Assembly (NCBI RefSeq): GCF_000218895.1
Contig: NC_015704.1
Location: forward strand, 1-64,000
Direction: 5' to 3'
Source of the DNA: Runella slithyformis DSM 19594
GTDB taxonomy: Bacteria; Bacteroidota; Bacteroidia; Cytophagales; Spirosomataceae
Length of the DNA stretch: 64,000 nucleotides
Program-made: the position numbers and the translations under genes
In this document: piece by piece, positions 25,257 through 32,246 of the stretch
Layout of the letters: each line of letters begins with the position of its first letter
How positions within the stretch are numbered: the first letter of the stretch is position 1
Notes under the pieces: generated by a model
What the model was told of the DNA's origin: nothing
Databases searched by the model: none
The model's input: the letters and a program-made list of their open reading frames with translations, nothing else

Positions 25257-25722
25257 GGCTATACCCAAATTTTTGAATCTTACTGGCTGGATGAATGGTG
25301 AATCTAAAAGTCCCGTCTTCGTTATAGAGCTGTACAGGCGTTTTAGATTTCTCGGCTTTCTGGGCGTATTGTTCAATCAACGCCACGTCATCCTTCAAGC
25401 GTTTGTAATCAGGCGTTGCAGAATAATCGTAGCGGGTTGACGTAGCCTTTCGAGTAAAAGCCAACCCGTAAGCAGCGGGAATTTTTTCGGGATAGCGATC
25501 TAATTCATCTTGTAAAGTTTGAGCAATTTTTTCACGGGCTTGCTTGGCAATGTACTCAATTCGGTAGAGCCATGACTCAGCAAGTATGGGATTAACTTCA
25601 CCGCTTTCAACCTTTTCAGCAATAGCAGTGGCAAATTCTTCCAGTTTACTTTTGCCGAAGTGAATCAATTCTAATTGGAATTCCTTTTTCAGAAGGGTAG
25701 GTACACGTTTTGTTTTTCTCAT
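25240..25722 (-). CDS. Hypothetical plasmid protein, 160 aa
   Basis: A 160-aa soluble, mostly helical protein (ELIHFGKSKLEEFATAIAEKVE, then a helical middle with many Lys/Glu) with a C-terminal VQLYNEDGTFRFTIHPASK hairpin. I do not recognise the family; proteins of this size recur on Bacteroidota plasmids. It has its own upstream array (25745-25776) and intergenic motif copy 4. Confidence 0.65.
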   Translation of the reverse strand: MRKTKRVPTLLKKEFQLELIHFGKSKLEEFATAIAEKVESGEVNPILAESWLYRIEYIAKQAREKIAQTLQDELDRYPEKIPAAYGLAFTRKATSTRYDYSATPDYKRLKDDVALIEQYAQKAEKSKTPVQLYNEDGTFRFTIHPASKIQKFGYSREIVD

Positions 25723-25744
25723 TGGATTGTGGTTTATTATCTTG

Positions 25745-25776
25745 ATATAAAGATACTTAAATACTAAAATATCTAC
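25745..25776. repeat. Octamer array upstream of the 160-aa gene
   Basis: Four 8-bp units (for example ATACTTAA and ATACTAAA), 23-54 bases upstream of the ATG at 25722; candidate operator. Confidence 0.6.
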
Positions 25777-25832
25777 CTCATTATCAGAAAGTTAGTATCA
25801 ACTTTTAATCACCTATTGTTTTACATTTTCGA

Positions 25833-25877
25833 TTACCCCCTGATTCCCGATTTTAGTAGCTTGATTTTACAAGCTAC
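25833..25877 (-). terminator. Intergenic motif copy 4 plus hairpin
   Basis: TTACCCCCTGATTCCCG (25833-25849), then an 8-bp perfect stem GTAGCTTG/CAAGCTAC (25856-25877), located downstream of the DUF932 gene. Copies 1 and 4 of the motif are identical. Confidence 0.6.
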
Positions 25878-25920
25878 CGTTTTGAAGTGTTAGAGAATCA
25901 AAAAAATATGAATTATTTTC

Positions 25921-25960
25921 ATATTAAGATAGGTAAATATTAAAATATCTTATTAGTTAA
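25921..25960. repeat. Octamer array at the DUF932 gene end
   Basis: Five 8-bp units (ATATTAAG, ATAGGTAA, ATATTAAA, ATATCTTA and TTAGTTAA) across the stop codon at 25953. Confidence 0.6.
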
Positions 25961-26954
25961 GATACGCTGTTAGCAAACCATGAAAAACCCTTTCATCAGC
26001 GTAGAATCGGTCTTGCACGCTCATGGAGGTAGCTTGATTAAAAAGTGAGTGATTGACCGCATTATAGAGTAGCCAAACGTTGGCGGAACTTTCCAGCATT
26101 CCTTGCTCTAATTCCATTCGTTCCATTGCTGCCGCAATCAATTTCTTAGGGATTCCAACCTTCCGAGCAATTTCGGTTGCTTCTTCCAAGTCTGCTACTT
26201 GCAAATCCGTCATTAAGTTGTACACCTGTGAAGTGCTGCTTTCTTTTTTGATTTGGGAAAAGTCACCGACCAAGCCTACTAAAAACTGTTGGAACTTGTC
26301 CAAGTTGATGCCTTTATGCGAGAAAATCCGAAGGAATTGTTCTTCATCTTTCTGCTCAAACCGTTCTTCCAAACCCTTTACCTTAGCATTTGCTGGCATT
26401 CCATTTGTGAGCCATTGGAGGTATTCATCTAATGAAATAAACTCATCGGCCCAACCCATCATTCCGTTTGAGCAAATTTGACGGTAATACGAAACCCTCA
26501 TAACAGCACTTTTTATACCTCGCATCTCATGACCTTGAATGGTAAAAGGCGTTTTCCCGTTGTAGGAGTTTGTAAATGTCAATTGTTTGCGGATTGTGTC
26601 GTTGCCAGTTTTGCCGATTACCAGCGAATCGGGCAGTACAATTCCAATCGAAAACTCACCTTGTGAGCTGTACCGAACGCTAAGTTCATAGTCAACGCCT
26701 AAACACTCGTCGGCAACGGACTTAATCAGCGAATTAGGAATCAAAGAGTAGCTTTTGCTCTGGATAGCAAAAACTTGGTTACTACCGTCTGTTTTTTGGC
26801 CTACAATCGCTCGTTGGCGGTCAGTCGCTATAACGTTATAGTTTTCAGGCAAAAGTCCTTTCAAGGCTACGGTTTCAACTGGAAAGCAGATTTCGTCCCA
26901 GGTGGAAGTGTGAGACAATAGGTTTTTACTGGCATTTTTTGATGCTGTTTTCAT
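25953..26954 (-). CDS. DUF932 plasmid/phage-like protein
   Basis: A 333-aa protein of the DUF932 family (TIGR03299-like), common on plasmids and phages. It has an N-terminal region with VIATDRQRAIVGQKTD and YSLIPNS, the central GHEMRGIKSAVMRVSYYRQICSNGM core (about 142-166), and a helical C-terminus. The biochemical role is unknown. Its promoter region includes a -7 box at 26986-26993. Confidence 0.85.
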   Translation of the reverse strand: MKTASKNASKNLLSHTSTWDEICFPVETVALKGLLPENYNVIATDRQRAIVGQKTDGSNQVFAIQSKSYSLIPNSLIKSVADECLGVDYELSVRYSSQGEFSIGIVLPDSLVIGKTGNDTIRKQLTFTNSYNGKTPFTIQGHEMRGIKSAVMRVSYYRQICSNGMMGWADEFISLDEYLQWLTNGMPANAKVKGLEERFEQKDEEQFLRIFSHKGINLDKFQQFLVGLVGDFSQIKKESSTSQVYNLMTDLQVADLEEATEIARKVGIPKKLIAAAMERMELEQGMLESSANVWLLYNAVNHSLFNQATSMSVQDRFYADERVFHGLLTAYLN

Positions 26955-26985
26955 TGTGATAAGCGTTAAAGGTTTGTTTACGATT

Positions 26986-26993
26986 CAAAAATA
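26986..26993 (-). promoter_or_regulatory. Predicted -7 promoter box TATTTTTG for the DUF932 gene
   Basis: Exact TAnnTTTG match 32-39 bases upstream of the ATG at 26954 (minus strand). Confidence 0.5.
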
Positions 26994-27093
26994 CAGACAA
27001 ATTTTGATTGTAAAAAGCACTTAAATAATTGTAAATCACTTATTTATCCCTCTTTTTTTCGTTCAAAATTACCCCTTTGATTTTCTTGTAGGG

Positions 27094-27111
27094 ATGTATA
27101 TTCATTCATGT
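27094..27111 (+). repeat. Outlying iteron
   Basis: ATGTATATTCATTCATGT, one mismatch from the main iteron, 271 bp before the main cluster. It lies just after motif copy 5 and may regulate the DUF932 gene or allow looping. Confidence 0.7.
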
Positions 27112-27381
27112 CGAGCAATAAATACTTTTTTTTATTGTGTCAATTTGAAATGTTCCTATCTTTAAAGTCAACTATAACAACTAAAAAACTATTTGTTATA
27201 GAATCCTTTTAAGAAATTTTTCTTTTCCCCATTGATTCAAAAAGTAAAAGAACAAAAATCAAAAAAATCCTTTTTTATATAGTTTTTTAAATAAGGTTTT
27301 TAAATGCTTTTATATATAGTTTTTTAGAAGCCCCAAAAATGAGTGTAACTATTTGATTTTAAATATTTTATGAACTAATAA

Positions 27382-27696
27382 ATGTATATCCATTCATGTG
27401 AAAATGTATATTGAGTCATGTATAAATGTATATCCATTCATGTGAAAATGTATATTGAGTCATGTATAAATGTATATCCATTCATGTATAAACTCAAACT
27501 GGATAAAATGTATATTCATTCATGTGTGGATAAGTAAATAATGTACTGATAGACAGATAGTTAGATGATTTTTGTTGTTGATAACTCAGTATAAAATGTA
27601 TATCCATTCATGTATAACCATTGTGGCTAACCTCAAAAAATGAATACTGATGTGAGCTAATATACATTTTTGACAATAATGTATAGCCATTCATCA
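27382..27696 (+). repeat. Iteron cluster of the origin
   Basis: Five 18-bp iterons start at 27382, 27404, 27426, 27448 and 27470, exactly 22 bp apart. Type A (ATGTATATCCATTCATGT) alternates with type B (ATGTATATTGAGTCATGT). Further A-like copies start at 27508 and 27596, and a degenerate one at 27679. These are the binding sites expected for the initiator encoded downstream; 22-bp phasing puts successive monomers on the same DNA face. Confidence 0.93.
27525..27533 (-). promoter_or_regulatory. DnaA box in the origin
   Basis: TGTGGATAA, a perfect 9-mer DnaA box (TTATCCACA on the minus strand), touching the end of the sixth A-type iteron. Confidence 0.75.
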
Positions 27697-27703
27697 CTGA
27701 ATA

Positions 27704-27735
27704 ATAGTTAATTAGCTGATAATCAATATATTTGA
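27704..27735. repeat. Octamer array upstream of rep
   Basis: Four degenerate 8-bp units (for example ATAGTTAA and ATATTTGA) between the iterons and the rep promoter. Confidence 0.4.
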
Positions 27736-27756
27736 AAAGTGCCAATGTAAATGAAT

Positions 27757-27787
27757 TTTGAGTGTATTTACTTTTTTTCTATGTTTG
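27757..27787 (+). promoter_or_regulatory. Predicted rep promoter
   Basis: TTTG at 27757-27760, a 19-bp spacer, then TATGTTTG at 27780-27787: a full Bacteroidota-type TTTG-N19-TAnnTTTG promoter, 28 bases before the rep ATG. Confidence 0.75.
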
Positions 27788-27815
27788 CTTGAATTCTAAC
27801 CCTGACTGACCACTA

Positions 27816-29006
27816 ATGGCAAAGAAGACAAATTCAGAATACATTGAAGACTTACAGAATAATTCCGATGTGGTCATTCTGAACAATCCCATTGCAACGC
27901 CCACCTTTATACGTCAGTTGTCAAAAAGTAAAAAAGCTGAAATCAACGAAGTATATACCCCCAAGTTATTCTACGAAATAGCTTCACGCCTAAAACCCTC
28001 CGACTTAGAAAATCTAAGCCGCAATACAAACATTGTATTAACACTCGAAATTAAAGACTTTTTAAAGAGCATTCAAACCACCAATACATCGGGCTATTCA
28101 TACTTGATTGATTCCATCAAGATGTTACAGACTACGCTTGTGGAATGGATAGAAGGTAGGGAAACCATCATCGTACCAATTATTTCACAGAGTGTACATA
28201 AGCACGACTCAGGGAAAATAGACCTCTACATTTCGCATGATTTGGCAAAGCAAATTTTGCAGGTGAAGGAAACCGAGAATTTTAGCTTTTTCAAGAAAAA
28301 CGTATTTGCACTACAAACTACTCGCTCTATCAAGTTATTCCCTTTTTTTAGTAGTTGGAAGAATTATGGTCGTCCCATTGACGTAGATTTGAAATCATTC
28401 AAGGAAAAATTGGGCTTCAATAAAGCTGTTTATTCTCGTTTTTCGTCTTTAAAGAAGCACGTTATTGACCCAGCGATTCACGAGATAAATGAGAAAACCG
28501 ACTTATTTGTAAAATATGAATTGTTGGGTAACAACTTGGAATCTAAAAAACCACGGGTAACAGGCATACGGTTTTGGGTGTGGGAAAAGAAGAACGTAAA
28601 GGCTCTGGAAGAAAAGAAAGCCAAGCAGGGTAGGGGAGAAGCTATCTTAGATGTGGACAAATACATTGAGCAAGTGACTGCCGACTATAAAACTCGATTA
28701 CGCAAACACGCTGATGAGTTTTATGACCGCCTCTTGGGTAATACAGCTAATAAGACTCATTATGGAGAATTAGTTGCCAAATTTCAAGGCACAGCCTTAG
28801 TTAATCAATTCAACATGATAACTGATGTGGAATGGATGATGAAAGAATTCTTTCGTATGTTTCCTTACCATGCTGAGTCGTTACGTTCGCTCTCTGCTAT
28901 TCGCTCGCACATTGAAGTAACGGAACAAGAATCTAAACAACGAGGATTTTTGCTCTATTTTGAATTGGATGAAGGGTTTGGATTGAAGGTTACAAAGGCC
29001 GTTTAG
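27816..29006 (+). CDS. repB: Plasmid replication initiator (RepB/Rep_3 family)
   Basis: A 396-aa protein with the two-winged-helix layout of Rep_3 initiators (RepE, Pi, RepA relatives). WH1 spans about 60-230, including SGYSYLIDSIKMLQTTLVEW and TTRSIKLFPFFSSWKNYGRP; WH2 follows with KEKLGFNKAVYSRFSSLKKHVIDPAIHEIN (about 195-225) and VTGIRFWVWEKK. The C-terminal 120 residues are charged and helical. Monomers bind the upstream iterons to open the origin; dimers usually repress the gene. The ATG at 27816 fits the promoter. Confidence 0.94.
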   Translation: MAKKTNSEYIEDLQNNSDVVILNNPIATPTFIRQLSKSKKAEINEVYTPKLFYEIASRLKPSDLENLSRNTNIVLTLEIKDFLKSIQTTNTSGYSYLIDSIKMLQTTLVEWIEGRETIIVPIISQSVHKHDSGKIDLYISHDLAKQILQVKETENFSFFKKNVFALQTTRSIKLFPFFSSWKNYGRPIDVDLKSFKEKLGFNKAVYSRFSSLKKHVIDPAIHEINEKTDLFVKYELLGNNLESKKPRVTGIRFWVWEKKNVKALEEKKAKQGRGEAILDVDKYIEQVTADYKTRLRKHADEFYDRLLGNTANKTHYGELVAKFQGTALVNQFNMITDVEWMMKEFFRMFPYHAESLRSLSAIRSHIEVTEQESKQRGFLLYFELDEGFGLKVTKAV

Positions 29007-29010
29007 TTTT

Positions 29011-29078
29011 TTCCGAAAATCATATAAACCATTCCGAAAATCTTGTAAAAGCTCACCCACCAATGAGCTTTACTTTTG
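29011..29078 (+). promoter_or_regulatory. copA control region
   Basis: Between rep and copA: a direct repeat TTCCGAAAATC at 29011-29021 and 29032-29042 (21 bp apart, two helical turns), an 8-bp inverted repeat AAAGCTCA/TGAGCTTT at 29048-29071, and a -7 box TACTTTTG at 29071-29078. The direct repeats suit a dimeric activator. The palindrome may be an operator or the rep terminator. Confidence 0.6.
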
Positions 29079-29099
29079 CAGTGTCAAATCTGTAAGACG

Positions 29100-31316
29100 A
29101 TGGAAATAATAACCGAAGAGAAAAAACGACAAATGACAGTGCCCGTCATAGGAATGACTTGTGCCGCCTGTGCAAGTAGCGTTGAAAATGTGTTGAGTAA
29201 ACAAGAAGGGGTATTGGAATGTGCAGTAAATTTTGCCAACGAATCAGCCCAAATTGCGTTTGATCCTTATCAAACAACACCTGAGAATCTCAAAAAGTCG
29301 CTCCAAGCGGTTGGGTATGATTTGATTTTGGATACCGAAAACGCTTCGATCAAACAAGCTGAAATTAAAACTAATCACTACCAAAGCCTCAAAAAGAGAG
29401 TCTTCTGGGCGAGTGTACTCACCTTACCTGTCGTAATCATAGGGATGTTTTTTATGAATATGCCTTATGTCAGTTGGTTAATGCTGCTGCTGACTACACC
29501 CGTCTTGGCGGTGTTTGGACGAGGTGTTTTCGTTAATGCTTGGAAACAAGCCCGCTACCGAAAAGCTAACATGGATACCCTTGTGGCATTGAGTACAGGC
29601 ATCGCTTATATGTTTAGCATTTTCAATACTTTAAATCCCGATTTTTGGCATAGTCTTGGCTTGCATGCTCACGTATATTACGAAGCGGCGGCTGTGGTGA
29701 TTGTGTTTATCATGCTGGGTAAACTATTGGAAGAACGAGCCAAAGCCAACACCTCCTCTGCCATCAAAAAGCTTATGGGGTTGCAACCCCGCACGGTTTG
29801 GGTCATTGAAAACGGCGAAGAGCGAGAAATTCCTATCAGTGAAGTACGGGTGGGCGACCGAATCATAGTGAAGCCAGGCGATAAAATAGCCGTGGACGGA
29901 AAAGTGCTTTCGGGAGTTTCCTTTGTGGACGAAAGTACGCTTTCAGGTGAACCGATTCCAGTCGAAAAAAGTAAAGGGCATAAATTGTATGCTGGTACGG
30001 TTAATCAGCAAGGTAGTTTTCGATTTCTTGCTGAGAAAGTAGGTAGCGAAACACTGTTAGCCCAGATTATCAGTATGGTGCAACACGCACAAGGAAGCAA
30101 AGCTCCTATCCAAAAACTCACAGATAAAATTGCGGGTATTTTTGTGCCAGTGGTGATAGGTATTGCTTTGATTACACTATTGGTTTGGACTATATTGGGT
30201 GGAGATAATGCCGCTACTCAGGGACTTTTAGCCGCTGTTACGGTATTGGTCATTGCCTGCCCCTGTGCGTTGGGTTTGGCCACGCCTACGGCCATTATGG
30301 TGGGGGTAGGCAAAGGGGCTGAAAACGGAATTTTGATAAAAGATGCTGAAAGCTTAGAATTGGCACACCGCATCAATGCCGTGATCTTAGACAAAACAGG
30401 AACAATTACAGAAGGCAAACCAACGGTAAGTAACAGTATTTGGACAATAGGCAGTCCGTTGCTAAAAGAAATTGCCTACTCAATAGAGAGTCAATCCTCT
30501 CATCCATTAGCCGAAGCTGTTGTCGAACACATGAAGTTGGAAGGTGTAAAAACTGTCCCTGTACAACACTTTGAGAGCATAACTGGTAAAGGTGTAAAAG
30601 CACTTGTAGAGGGTGAAACATACTACATGGGTAGCCCTGTTTGGATGAATGAACTCGGTATTCTTTCGCATGATTTACCTATTATTCAGTGGCAATCGGA
30701 GGCCAAAACGGTAATTGTTTTTGCCGACAAGCGGCAAATTTTGGCGGTATTTGGCATTACTGACCCCATAAAATCTACCTCATTGCAAGCCGTTGAGTCA
30801 CTTCAATCAGCAGGAATAGAGGTGTTTATGCTCACGGGGGACAACGTTTTTACGGCTCAGAAAGTAGCTGAATCAGTAGGTATTCAGCATTTCAAAGCAC
30901 AAGTATTACCCTCCGATAAAGCAGCTTTTGTAGCAGAATTACAACAACAAGGCAAGATAGTAGCCATGGTTGGCGATGGTATCAACGACTCTCATGCCCT
31001 TGCCCAAGCAGATGTGAGTATCGCCATGGGAAAAGGCTCTGACATTGCTATGGACGTGGCCAAAATGACGCTAATTTCGAGCGATTTGCGGAAAATTTCC
31101 CAAGCCATTCGACTTTCTAAATGGACCGTAGCGGCCATTCATCAAAACCTCTTTTGGGCGTTCATTTACAACCTCATCGGCATACCACTGGCAGCAGGGG
31201 TGTTGTATCCCGTCAATGGCTTTCTGCTCAATCCAATGATTGCAGGTGCAGCCATGGCGTTGAGTTCGGTATCGGTTGTAGCGAACAGCCTGCGCCTAAA
31301 AAGTAAAAAACTGTAA
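29100..31316 (+). CDS. copA: Copper-exporting P1B-type ATPase CopA
   Basis: A 738-aa protein from the ATG at 29100. An N-terminal heavy-metal domain has GMTCAACAS (about 18-26); eight membrane segments follow. The intramembrane metal motif is CPC in ACPCALGLATP (about 386), the phosphorylation site DKTGTITEGKP lies near 429, HP is in SSHPLAEAV, and the ATP-binding hinge is GDGINDSHALAQADV near 632. The CPC motif with the following membrane residues fits P1B-1 transporters that export Cu(I)/Ag(I) from the cytoplasm. It lies in tandem with a small metal-binding protein. Confidence 0.95.
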   Translation: MEIITEEKKRQMTVPVIGMTCAACASSVENVLSKQEGVLECAVNFANESAQIAFDPYQTTPENLKKSLQAVGYDLILDTENASIKQAEIKTNHYQSLKKRVFWASVLTLPVVIIGMFFMNMPYVSWLMLLLTTPVLAVFGRGVFVNAWKQARYRKANMDTLVALSTGIAYMFSIFNTLNPDFWHSLGLHAHVYYEAAAVVIVFIMLGKLLEERAKANTSSAIKKLMGLQPRTVWVIENGEEREIPISEVRVGDRIIVKPGDKIAVDGKVLSGVSFVDESTLSGEPIPVEKSKGHKLYAGTVNQQGSFRFLAEKVGSETLLAQIISMVQHAQGSKAPIQKLTDKIAGIFVPVVIGIALITLLVWTILGGDNAATQGLLAAVTVLVIACPCALGLATPTAIMVGVGKGAENGILIKDAESLELAHRINAVILDKTGTITEGKPTVSNSIWTIGSPLLKEIAYSIESQSSHPLAEAVVEHMKLEGVKTVPVQHFESITGKGVKALVEGETYYMGSPVWMNELGILSHDLPIIQWQSEAKTVIVFADKRQILAVFGITDPIKSTSLQAVESLQSAGIEVFMLTGDNVFTAQKVAESVGIQHFKAQVLPSDKAAFVAELQQQGKIVAMVGDGINDSHALAQADVSIAMGKGSDIAMDVAKMTLISSDLRKISQAIRLSKWTVAAIHQNLFWAFIYNLIGIPLAAGVLYPVNGFLLNPMIAGAAMALSSVSVVANSLRLKSKKL

Positions 31317-31340
31317 CCAATTTTTAATCAATCAATACCA

Positions 31341-31550
31341 ATGGAAACCTTGCATTTCAAAACCAATATCAACTGTGGCGGTTGTGTAGCCAAAGTAACG
31401 CCATTTCTGAACCAATTGGAAGAAATAGAAAACTGGAAAGTAGATACCATCAATCCAGACAAAATCTTGACCGTCTCGGGCGAAGAACTTAGCTGTGAAC
31501 TTATTCAACAGAAGGTGGTGCAGGCTGGATTTATGATTGAACAGGTTTAA
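31341..31550 (+). CDS. CopZ-like heavy-metal-binding protein
   Basis: A 69-aa ferredoxin-fold HMA domain. The metal-binding CxxC lies in NCGGCVAKV (C12, C15). It would carry Cu(I) to the ATPase encoded 24 bases upstream, or buffer it. This is a single-domain chaperone, common after copA in Bacteroidota. Confidence 0.9.
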   Translation: METLHFKTNINCGGCVAKVTPFLNQLEEIENWKVDTINPDKILTVSGEELSCELIQQKVVQAGFMIEQV

Positions 31551-31571
31551 TCTCGGCTAATATAGACTGAC

Positions 31572-32246
31572 TCAAAAGTCCACTTCCAACACTTGCCCGT
31601 GCCTTTTGAGCCAGTCTTTGGCTTTTTGGTAGTGAGGGACTTGAATCGAAAGGATATTCCAAAAGCGAGCCGTGTGGTTGTTTTCGAGTAGGTGTGCCAA
31701 TTCGTGCGCTACCAAATAATGAACTACGTAGAGAGGAGCTTTGATAATACGCCAATTGAAAATAATATTGTTATTGGGTGTACAAGAACCCCAACGGTAC
31801 TTCATTTCTGAGGTCTTACACTCGTTGTATGCTACGCCCAAACTATTGGCGTATTGCTTGGCCAATGGCTCAATGATTTGTAAGGCTTGCGTCAAATACC
31901 ACGCTTTGAAAAGTACATTAGCTTGGGCTTGGTTATGCCTCGAAATCCTGAACCGTTGCTCAAATTCAATTCCTTCAATGGCATCCTCTACCACCCAAAG
32001 CTGGTAGTTCTTGCCCAAATACATGAGTGTCTCGCCCGAGACAAACTCTTTCGTTTCGGCAACCAAAGGATATTTTTGGGCATGGTTGAGTTTCTCTTGA
32101 AGCCACTCCCGCTTCGATTGTACCAAAGCGTCTATTTTCTCGACCGACAAATGTGAAGGGGCTCGCACCACCACCTTACGGTCCCGCTCTACGGTAATGT
32201 TGAGGGTTTTGCGATTGCTGTATTTGATTTCGTATTCTACCTGCAT
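31572..32246 (-). CDS. YgjP-like zinc metallopeptidase (M48/DUF45 type)
   Basis: A 224-aa protein with the zinc motif HELAHLLENNHTARFW (HExxH at about residues 175-179) and the upstream SEMKYRWGSCTPNNNI signature of the YgjP/WLM-like family. Members commonly sit beside type I restriction genes. Its ATG overlaps the hsdR stop by one base (TAATG), so it is translated with the restriction operon. The function in this context is not known; control of the restriction subunit by proteolysis is a reasonable guess. Confidence 0.9.
   Translation of the reverse strand: MQVEYEIKYSNRKTLNITVERDRKVVVRAPSHLSVEKIDALVQSKREWLQEKLNHAQKYPLVAETKEFVSGETLMYLGKNYQLWVVEDAIEGIEFEQRFRISRHNQAQANVLFKAWYLTQALQIIEPLAKQYANSLGVAYNECKTSEMKYRWGSCTPNNNIIFNWRIIKAPLYVVHYLVAHELAHLLENNHTARFWNILSIQVPHYQKAKDWLKRHGQVLEVDF

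Larger units (their letters stand above)
26955..27815. other. Plasmid replication origin region (oriV)
   Basis: An 861-bp AT-rich gene-free region. It contains motif copy 5 (27069-27085), a distant iteron (27094-27111), short AT repeats related to taaaaaactatat (27182, 27285, 27316), the main iteron cluster (27382-27696), a perfect DnaA box (27525-27533), an octamer array (27704-27735) and the rep promoter (27757-27787). All features expected of an iteron-controlled origin lie directly upstream of the initiator gene. Confidence 0.9.

Noticed and set aside
25257-25376. Longer start (ATG at 25376) for the 25.0 kb small gene
   Set aside because: It would overlap the 160-aa gene by 137 bases out of frame. 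A GTG at 25256 overlapping the stop fits the local pattern better, though the gene itself remains uncertain.
27382-27613. Regular repeats resembling a CRISPR array
   Set aside because: The 18-bp units have 4-bp separations with no unique spacers, and they precede a Rep_3 initiator with a DnaA box: they are iterons.
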